Shown here: piece by piece, positions 12,977 to 19,232 of the stretch | Position numbering within the stretch: the stretch's first letter is position 1 | Layout of the letters: each line of letters starts with the position of its first letter | Source of the DNA: JACPFJ01 sp041738275 | GTDB taxonomy: Bacteria; Desulfobacterota; Desulfuromonadia; Geobacterales; Pseudopelobacteraceae | DNA: 19,232 nucleotides | Direction of reading: 5' to 3' | Assembly (NCBI GenBank): GCA_041738275.1 | Contig: JBGSQD010000172.1 | Location: 1-19,232 of the forward strand | Made by a program: the position numbers and the translations under genes | The notes under the pieces: generated by a model | The model's input: only the letters and a program-made list of their open reading frames with translations | Database searches by the model: none | What the model was told of the DNA's origin: nothing

Positions 12977-15376
12977 TTATAACCGGGAGCCACAAGCACC
13001 GTTTTTTACGTCAACCGTCACTACGGCGCCGTGTTTGTCTGTAACGGTTACAGTAGCGCCCGGTTCCACTGTGCCCTTCAACCTGGCTGAACCGGAAACG
13101 TTGGATGTGGATATGGTCAGCTTTGGTTTTGTGGTGTCGTAGAGCAGTGTGCGCACCGAAGTGCAGGAGTTGCCGGCTTCATCGGCAGCAGTAACAGCTA
13201 CCCTGTACATCCCTTTTGCAGGAAGATTGAGTGGGAACCTGTACTTGCCATTGGAGACGATGACCGGCAGCGCAGTATCGCCATTTACGGAATAGCTCAG
13301 CGAAACATTGTTCGCACCGGCAACTTTCCCGATGAAAACCAGATGGGATTTGTTTGTGGCCAAATCCTGACCAGGATTGGTGATGTACAGCTCAGGGCCG
13401 AGAAAATTCAAGATTATCGTACGCTTCAGACTGGAGCTGTTTCCATTATGGTCGACAGCAATCACCTCAATGGTGTTGAGCCCCTCTGCCAGAATAACCG
13501 TGGCGGTCCAGTGGTTGCCGTTCATTAAAGCCGGGGAACCGCCTACCAGCACGCTGGCCTCATTGTTCACTTGACCGCAGAAGGTTACGATATTCCTGTT
13601 GGTGCAGAGACCGTCGGCAGGGCTGGTTATGGTAATGGCCGGCTTTGTCGTTTCGAAGTAAATGTCCCTGGTATCGGTGGAGATGTTGCCGGCCAGGTCC
13701 TCGGCCTTTACGGTTATAAGGTTATTCCCGGGGGTCAGGTTAAGTGCTGAACTGAATAAACCGTTAACGACAGGAGTCAGCTGTCCGTTTATCGTGACGC
13801 CTTGCAGATTCTCATCGGATACCAGACCGGTTATGTTCTGGGTCTGAGTGGTGGTATTGCTCTTGCCGGTCAGGGCTGACATGGTCAAGGCCGGTAGTAT
13901 GCTGTCCAGGGTGATCACCCTGAAGTCTGAGGCGCTGGCGCTAAATGGTCTTTGCGCCGTGACATTAATTCTGTTCGAACCCTGGACAAGGGTAACCGGA
14001 TAGCTCCAGCTTGTACCGGTAACAGTCGCGGCGCCGATTGTACCGGTGGTGGCGTTGCCAACGTTAACGATACTCCCGTCATCCACTGTACCGGTGATAT
14101 TCATGTAAATTGTGCCGGTCATGGCCGGCAGCCGGTTAATGGCAAGCAACGGGGGAGGCAAGCGGTAGTTGACTATGGCGGTCTGTGAGGTAGAATTCCC
14201 AGCGGCGTCTCTGGCAGTAACGGAAAGTACGTTGTCTCCGGGAGCCAACCCGTTAATTGTGCACTGCCAGTTGTTTGACGAACTAAAAGAGACCGGACCG
14301 ATCTGGGCTGTGGTATTGACCTTTACAGCGATACTGGCCCCTGTCTCAATATTACCGCCTATTGTCTGAGCACTCACATCAGTTTGGCTGGAGAGATAGG
14401 TTATGCTGAACATCGGTGGCGTGGTGTCTACAGGGGGTATGCCGATATCAATTCCGTAAACGGTCAGATTCCCCTTGCCGTTGGCCACAATCAGCCGGTT
14501 CCCGGCCTTATCAAACAGGGCATCTGACGGATGAATAAGTTTTCCGTTGGCGGTCCCGTACTCCCCCACATAAGACAGAAATGTGCCGTTTCCGGAAGGA
14601 TCCACCACCTGAACCAGGTTCTGGAACGTGTCCACTACATACATCCTCATAAGTACCGGGGTCGGCCCGCTTGTATATTCAAAAGCAATCCCTTGGGGAG
14701 AGGTAAACTGCACGGGACTTGATATAGATCCACCAAGGGTCTTTTGGTGAACGCCGGAGGTATCGAAAAACTGAACACGACCATTCAGGCTGTCGGCAAC
14801 AACAAGCTGGTTCGAGATCTTTTCATAGGCAATTCCGGTCGGAGAGGAGAACTGCCCGGATCTGGTACCGTATGAACCAAAACTACTTTTTAACATGCCG
14901 GAAGGGTAAAAAACCTGGACGGAATTGGCCAGACTGTCTACCACATAGATGTATCCCTCTCCATCAATTGCTATGCCGTTTGCCATTTTGAACTGACCTG
15001 CGCCCTTCCCCAGCCTGCCGGTTTCAGTCCCGCTAACGTCGAGAATCGCAACGAAATCCCCATGGCTCACAACGATCTTTCCATCCGCGGTTACCGCAAC
15101 ACCCGCCACCGGGGTAGAAGTCCGAATAGTCAACAGGAGATTTCCTGTCTGGTTGTATTTGAGAATCGCTCTCCCGCGAGAATCGGCCACATAACAGTTC
15201 CCTGCTGCGTCCATGGCGAGCCGTGTAGGGAACACCATTCCTTCCGACAACGCCGCCATAACCGTTACCTTCGGCGCATCCGCGCCATAGATCATGCCAG
15301 GTAAAATCAGCATCATGACAAGCAAAGTGCCGAGAACCATGTTACTCACTACAACTCCCAGAAAATTAGACCACAT
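12977..15376 (-). CDS. Secreted NHL beta-propeller protein with Ig-like repeats, C-terminus frameshifted
   Basis: About 800 residues. A hydrophobic N-terminal stretch (MVLGTLLVMMLILPGMIYGADA) acts as a signal peptide or anchor. Next comes a six-bladed NHL propeller over about 280 residues (repeats such as FPTRLAMDAAGNCYVADSRGRAILKY, GIAIDGEGYIYVVDSLANSVQVF, GIAYEKISNQLVVADSLNGRVQFF), then five bacterial Ig-like repeats, each ending in a DxxGN-type turn. NHL propellers usually bind proteins or ligands; in Geobacter-like genomes they often sit beside large multiheme cytochromes, as here. The gene follows the cytochrome by 54-117 bases and is probably cotranscribed. The ATG at 15376 has a GGGGG stretch a few bases upstream; GTG 15439 and ATG 15340 (GGGAG 14 bases upstream) are alternatives. 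The last Ig domain is cut by a single-base frameshift in an A6 run; the restored end would be 12901. Confidence 0.82.
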   Translation of the reverse strand: MWSNFLGVVVSNMVLGTLLVMMLILPGMIYGADAPKVTVMAALSEGMVFPTRLAMDAAGNCYVADSRGRAILKYNQTGNLLLTIRTSTPVAGVAVTADGKIVVSHGDFVAILDVSGTETGRLGKGAGQFKMANGIAIDGEGYIYVVDSLANSVQVFYPSGMLKSSFGSYGTRSGQFSSPTGIAYEKISNQLVVADSLNGRVQFFDTSGVHQKTLGGSISSPVQFTSPQGIAFEYTSGPTPVLMRMYVVDTFQNLVQVVDPSGNGTFLSYVGEYGTANGKLIHPSDALFDKAGNRLIVANGKGNLTVYGIDIGIPPVDTTPPMFSITYLSSQTDVSAQTIGGNIETGASIAVKVNTTAQIGPVSFSSSNNWQCTINGLAPGDNVLSVTARDAAGNSTSQTAIVNYRLPPPLLAINRLPAMTGTIYMNITGTVDDGSIVNVGNATTGTIGAATVTGTSWSYPVTLVQGSNRINVTAQRPFSASASDFRVITLDSILPALTMSALTGKSNTTTQTQNITGLVSDENLQGVTINGQLTPVVNGLFSSALNLTPGNNLITVKAEDLAGNISTDTRDIYFETTKPAITITSPADGLCTNRNIVTFCGQVNNEASVLVGGSPALMNGNHWTATVILAEGLNTIEVIAVDHNGNSSSLKRTIILNFLGPELYITNPGQDLATNKSHLVFIGKVAGANNVSLSYSVNGDTALPVIVSNGKYRFPLNLPAKGMYRVAVTAADEAGNSCTSVRTLLYDTTKPKLTISTSNVSGSARLKGTVEPGATVTVTDKHGAVVTVDVKNGACGSRL

Positions 15377-15493
15377 TATGCCCCCGGGCTTATGAAAAAG
15401 TTGAGCTGTCCATATCAAAATATCCTCGCGAAGAGGCACTGCTAAAAGCGGCGCTTCTCGGCGAAAACGTGTCGGGCCTGTCCGGGTCAGGAA

Positions 15494-18400
15494 TCAAGGC
15501 ACATAAGTCGCCTTTACGTAGACCTCGGACACAATAAGATGGATACTGCCGGCGCTTTTTCTCCTTATCTCTATCTGAATATTGTCAATGTCGGAGATAT
15601 CTAGAGTGCCGCCATTTGAATCGGTTGTAAAATTTGCCGTGTACGTGGATAATTCACCCGAAACCGTTCTTTCCGTACATACCGTGTTTGTCCCGGTACT
15701 GTAACATATCTCCATGGAGCCCGTAGTCGTGCCGCTTGTCGGACAGGAAGGTGCATATTTCGCCACCACGCCGATCTCAATCCCCTGGATAGTTCCAACG
15801 GTCAGTCCCGAATTCTCCATATCGACGATGAAACGGGAGTTCGCATCACACGGATAACCGCAGCCGCCGCACTTGGCTGCCCGGGAGGTGAGCCCGTCAT
15901 TGCTGTCGAGAACCGTATCCCATCCCCCTCCCGTTGCAGTGAACCCGCCTGCAAAGGCCGACCCGGATGGATGTAGCGTCTTTGTTTCCGGAATAGAAAC
16001 AGCCAGCGTGGTAAACGACCAGGCAGGCGGTGTGAGGGGATTCCCGACCAGGTCTTTCGCGTTGACAGTGACCGTTATGAGCTCGCCATTATTGAAATTC
16101 ACGTCAGGATTCACTGTTACACCGTAGCCGAACGGTGTTCCGGTCCTGGAAACAACGGCTGTGTTCAAGGCTGTGTATGTTTTTGAATAGCCCTTGTTTC
16201 CGGACAGCCGTATGGAGAACGTGCTCCAGTCCACTCCGCTGTTGCTGTCCGTCAATGTCAACGAAATGTCGCTCGTTACCGATATCGAAACGGAACCATT
16301 AGCCGGGGACTGATCCGAAAACAGCGGACCGGCAGTGTCCGCGGTCACGGTTACAGGTGTAGCGCCCATTGCGATATCATATCCGTCAAAGATTGAACCA
16401 GGGGCCGCGGCGAAAGAATTGACCCCGATATCGCTGTTCGAATCAAGTGGCGAACTCAGGGTGACGGTCGCAAAATGATCGCCGGCAACATGGGTTACGC
16501 CGACAATTGATCTACCGTTGTCCGCATCGCTGAAAACAAAGTCCGCGGGAACCAGTGCGCCGACTTCTCCTGGATTGCTGTAAACCAGTTCAGAGAATAA
16601 AACCGTCAGAACATTACCGCCGACAACTCCGTACACCTTGTCAATCCGCGGCGGTGTACCGTCGAACGGCGTGCGGGAATAGCTTGCATTAAACCCGCAA
16701 CTTCCATGGCAGCCGCCGCATACATTGCCGACATTGGCGTTCCATACCGTGCCGGTGCTGTTATCGAGTGTGACATTGGCCGGAGTGGGGGGATAGGGTG
16801 AAGGGCCGCCGCATACATACGACACTCCCGGACCATTGTACGAAACCTGAAGGCCCGGTTCCCTGTTGATGAGCTTTCCGTCGCGGACCATCGCCAACTG
16901 GGTGGAGCCGTGGACGTTGTGACAGGTGACGCAGCTCACCTGGCTGTCATATCCGTGGGACTTCCAGTCCGACGCGAACTTTGGACCCGGTCCGCAGAGG
17001 TTCTTTATTTCCAGGTGGTAATAGTGCGCGTTGATCCCGGTCCCGCTGTTGCGGAAGTTGGTGTTGGAGCTGCAGCTGTTTACGAATGCCTCACTGTCAT
17101 GACAGCCCATGCACAACCTGAAGTCATTGGCGCTGACCCCGCCGGAGCAGCCGTTGTTACGGGGGAGCGTCATGGGGAGACCACCGTCAACGCCCTTGAG
17201 CCGGTAGCCGTTCTGGTAGTCATTGTCTGCACCAATGGCGGCCGTATAGACATATGTTCGCGCCGTACCGTCGATGTGGGACTTTGAGAGGTTATGGCAA
17301 TCCGAACATTCAACGCCTGCTCCGGAAACATGGTCATTGCTTGATGGATACGACTTTCCCGGCGACAACCCGTGACCGGTCTTGTAGTATCCCCAGCCGG
17401 ATCCGTAGGCGTACGTGCCGGACTCGTTGCCGGCAATGTTCGGCGCTGCTACGCCGCTGATCACCGACGGTGATTCGTCATGACAAGAGGCGCACCATTT
17501 CTCCTTGCCCGATATAAGAACATTCTCGCTGTAGATTCCGGATTTCCAGTTGTCCTTGGCACCGTAAATCGCGTTGTTCACGCCGTCGTACGTCCCGCCA
17601 GGGCTGTGACAGAGGTTGCAGACGTCGGTCTCGGATAAATTGTATCTGCCGTCGTTGTTGGCGTCCGTACCGCTTTTGAAATAGGGGAAGGCGTTGGTGT
17701 CATGACAGCTGTTGCAGGCGATGTTCGGACCTTTGGCATTGCCGCCGTCGGGCTGGGTATGGGTGGCGTGGCTTCTCCAGGTTCCAACCCCCTGGCTGAT
17801 GCTGCCGGGGCTGTATTCGTAACCGGCGCTGTGGCCGTGACATCCCTCGCAGCCGCCGCTTCCCCCGGCGCCATGGGAGAAGGTGGCTGCATGGCTGTGG
17901 CACTTCATGCAGACGGTTGCGTTGTCCTTGACAGCGTGGTCGGCAGGGTAGCCCTCAAGGGGAACGGGATGGCAGGCCTGGCAGACCCCCGGCCTGGCCG
18001 GGTCGCTGCTGTTCCAGTTCCGGCGGCTAGCGGTGTACTGGTAGAAAGCAGGGCTGTTGGTGGTCTTGCCGTACTGGGTGGAGATGTTCATGAAGCGCCG
18101 GATGAGGTAGACGTTGGGGATGCTCCCGTCAGCCGTGTCCACATGCCCGGCGTGGCAGTCGGCGCACTGGATGTTCTGCCCCTTCTTGTTGTGGTTCGGC
18201 TTTACGTGACAGTTGCTGCAGATATTGAGACTCTCCGCCGTGGCCCCCTTCAGATCGCTCCGGAGAAGATAGCCGTCAGACTTTGCAAGGATGCTGGTGA
18301 AGCTGTCGAAGGTGGCGCTGTTTGAGTCGGTGTTGTGAACACCGTGGCAGGTGGTGCACAGCACCATGCCGCCTTTGAGTTGCATGGCTGATGTGGGGTT

Positions 18401-19108
18401 GGACGGGTTGCTGTTGACCGGAGGGTTTCTGAATTCAGCAGGTTTCCTGGCGACCAGACTTCCAGCGCCGCCATAGGAAACACCCACGGGATGGCTCCCC
18501 TTGGCATGGTCAACGGTGTTACGCTGGCGGTGGCAGTCGAGGCACATCTGGTCCTGGTTGTTGGCCATGCGGAGGAGCGGCTCCATCTTCGCCAGTTCTT
18601 CTTCTGGTTGAAGAGGTTGATGGACATTGTGGCAGCGGGTGCAGTAGACCTCGTTTGTCGCCGCACTGGCATCACAGTCCCAGGTCATGGCGGGATTCTC
18701 GGGCGGCAGTGCGCCGGCCTTGGGGACGGTATAGTTGGCGATCCAGCTGTGCGAACTCTGGTACTGGCTAGGTGCGTAAAGACTTGTGTACGTCCTGAAC
18801 GGATCGGCAAAATCTGCCTGGGTGAATGCCTTCTTGCGGCCGTACGGGTCTCCCGGCTTATGACAGGTAAGGCAATCAACGCCCTTGATGCCGAGGAAGA
18901 GATTGGTGTAATGGCAGGTGATACAGGTGTAGCCGTTGGAGAAGTGAGGGGAGACCGCTGTCCAGGCTGTACAAGCAAACAGTGCGATCTGCAGCGCAAC
19001 TATTAGTAAGTTAGAAATTATTTTCTGCGGTTTTATGCAGAGAATAATTTCGTTAACGCACTTATCCCGATAAATCGGGGCAAGGATTACGGCTGTATAT
19101 CTCTTCAT
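15494..19108 (-). CDS. Seventeen-heme c-type cytochrome with Ig-like C-terminal region
   Basis: 1204 residues with 17 CXXCH motifs, from CITCH near residue 60 to CGGCHGSCGF near 830 (others include CLTCH, CTRCH, CLDCH, CADCH, CQACH, CNLCH, CVTCH). The N-terminus has a long leader with hydrophobic segment ISNLLIVALQIALFACTAW, so export to the periplasm or cell surface is expected. After the hemes an Ig-like domain (about 845-1080: DGTPPRIDKVYGVVGGNVLTVLF..., DTAGPLFSDQSPANGSVSISV) and a final beta-rich domain with CGGCGYPC (no heme site) follow; these may bind surface partners. Proteins of this kind carry electrons outside the inner membrane in metal-reducing bacteria. GGGAG 6 bases before ATG fixes the start and explains the long charged region before the signal helix. 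The leader can hide that ribosome site. Not recognisable as a named Omc protein. Confidence 0.92.
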   Translation of the reverse strand: MKRYTAVILAPIYRDKCVNEIILCIKPQKIISNLLIVALQIALFACTAWTAVSPHFSNGYTCITCHYTNLFLGIKGVDCLTCHKPGDPYGRKKAFTQADFADPFRTYTSLYAPSQYQSSHSWIANYTVPKAGALPPENPAMTWDCDASAATNEVYCTRCHNVHQPLQPEEELAKMEPLLRMANNQDQMCLDCHRQRNTVDHAKGSHPVGVSYGGAGSLVARKPAEFRNPPVNSNPSNPTSAMQLKGGMVLCTTCHGVHNTDSNSATFDSFTSILAKSDGYLLRSDLKGATAESLNICSNCHVKPNHNKKGQNIQCADCHAGHVDTADGSIPNVYLIRRFMNISTQYGKTTNSPAFYQYTASRRNWNSSDPARPGVCQACHPVPLEGYPADHAVKDNATVCMKCHSHAATFSHGAGGSGGCEGCHGHSAGYEYSPGSISQGVGTWRSHATHTQPDGGNAKGPNIACNSCHDTNAFPYFKSGTDANNDGRYNLSETDVCNLCHSPGGTYDGVNNAIYGAKDNWKSGIYSENVLISGKEKWCASCHDESPSVISGVAAPNIAGNESGTYAYGSGWGYYKTGHGLSPGKSYPSSNDHVSGAGVECSDCHNLSKSHIDGTARTYVYTAAIGADNDYQNGYRLKGVDGGLPMTLPRNNGCSGGVSANDFRLCMGCHDSEAFVNSCSSNTNFRNSGTGINAHYYHLEIKNLCGPGPKFASDWKSHGYDSQVSCVTCHNVHGSTQLAMVRDGKLINREPGLQVSYNGPGVSYVCGGPSPYPPTPANVTLDNSTGTVWNANVGNVCGGCHGSCGFNASYSRTPFDGTPPRIDKVYGVVGGNVLTVLFSELVYSNPGEVGALVPADFVFSDADNGRSIVGVTHVAGDHFATVTLSSPLDSNSDIGVNSFAAAPGSIFDGYDIAMGATPVTVTADTAGPLFSDQSPANGSVSISVTSDISLTLTDSNSGVDWSTFSIRLSGNKGYSKTYTALNTAVVSRTGTPFGYGVTVNPDVNFNNGELITVTVNAKDLVGNPLTPPAWSFTTLAVSIPETKTLHPSGSAFAGGFTATGGGWDTVLDSNDGLTSRAAKCGGCGYPCDANSRFIVDMENSGLTVGTIQGIEIGVVAKYAPSCPTSGTTTGSMEICYSTGTNTVCTERTVSGELSTYTANFTTDSNGGTLDISDIDNIQIEIRRKSAGSIHLIVSEVYVKATYVP

Positions 19109-19110
19109 GA

Positions 19111-19179
19111 AACACTCCCGAAAAAAATGGGGATGGATGATAATTCCGCATACCCATGAAAATGCTATCGGGAGGTGTT
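19111..19179 (-). promoter_or_regulatory. Structured leader that can mask the cytochrome ribosome binding site
   Basis: In the transcript AACACCTCCCGA (19168-19179) is complementary, except for one bulged C, to TCGGGAGTGTT (19111-19121), which contains the GGGAG ribosome site of the cytochrome gene. The ~46 bases between can form a weaker ATGGG/CCCAT hairpin. Closed, the structure would block translation. It does not resemble a riboswitch class I know; a thermosensor, protein site or unlisted RNA switch are all possible. Confidence 0.5.
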
Positions 19180-19232
19180 ACGGAAAAGAAGTAGTTAAGT
19201 TTTTTCTGTGTTTATTAAGGCATGTACTCATA

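Noticed and set aside
13002..13008. A AAA AAC heptamer in the correct phase for -1 ribosomal frameshifting in the NHL gene
   Set aside because: The -1 frame gives only about nine residues before a stop; the frame that restores the Ig domain is +1, so classical -1 slippage does not explain it.

Overview
The window looks like chromosome of a Geobacter-type bacterium (Desulfuromonadota, Geobacterales). The pointers are a 17-heme c-type cytochrome with a large Ig-like tail, an adjacent secreted NHL/Ig protein, a modular Hdr/Nuo/MvhD/MetV flavin and iron-sulfur enzyme cluster, and a leader RNA that closely resembles the Geobacter cGAMP (GEMM-Ib) riboswitches. Taxonomy is inferred from gene content only.

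Left part, plus strand, 1-7285: a soluble electron-transfer cluster. It runs from a 5'-truncated HdrA-ferredoxin/NuoE fusion to a NuoF-like NAD(P)H/FMN flavoprotein, a 1.1-kaa NuoG-like/HdrA fusion, an MvhD-like subunit and MetV, the zinc-binding partner of methylene-tetrahydrofolate reductase. Together these suggest an NADH-dependent, probably flavin-bifurcating complex attached to methylene-THF reduction. HdrB, HdrC and MetF are not in the window. The upstream gene ends in the first half of an HdrA, and the fusion protein carries the matching second half, so one HdrA copy appears split between the NuoE and NuoG-like partners. Three intergenic gaps each hold a different palindromic repeat, and the first also holds a promoter overlapped by a Fur-box-like sequence.

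Middle, plus strand, 7411-9328: a malate/L-lactate dehydrogenase-family protein that lacks the family's usual histidine motifs, and a small zinc-ribbon plus GAF-domain protein.

Middle, minus strand, 12775-9356: a self-contained cell-envelope unit. A promoter with a perfect -35 box leads into a cGAMP-type riboswitch whose 3' strand is shared with an intrinsic terminator. Downstream lie a LysM/YkuD/SPOR L,D-transpeptidase lipoprotein, a Braun-lipoprotein-like alanine-zipper protein ending in Arg-Lys, and a second YkuD lipoprotein. This reads as an outer-membrane-to-peptidoglycan tethering module (substrate plus two candidate attaching enzymes) under cyclic-dinucleotide control. It is the most interesting system in the window.

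Right part, minus strand, 19108-12901: the 17-heme cytochrome, with a leader that can pair with its own ribosome binding site, followed by an NHL beta-propeller/Ig-repeat secreted protein whose last Ig domain is cut by a one-base change in an A6 run. No clear terminator is visible between this pair and the riboswitch promoter.
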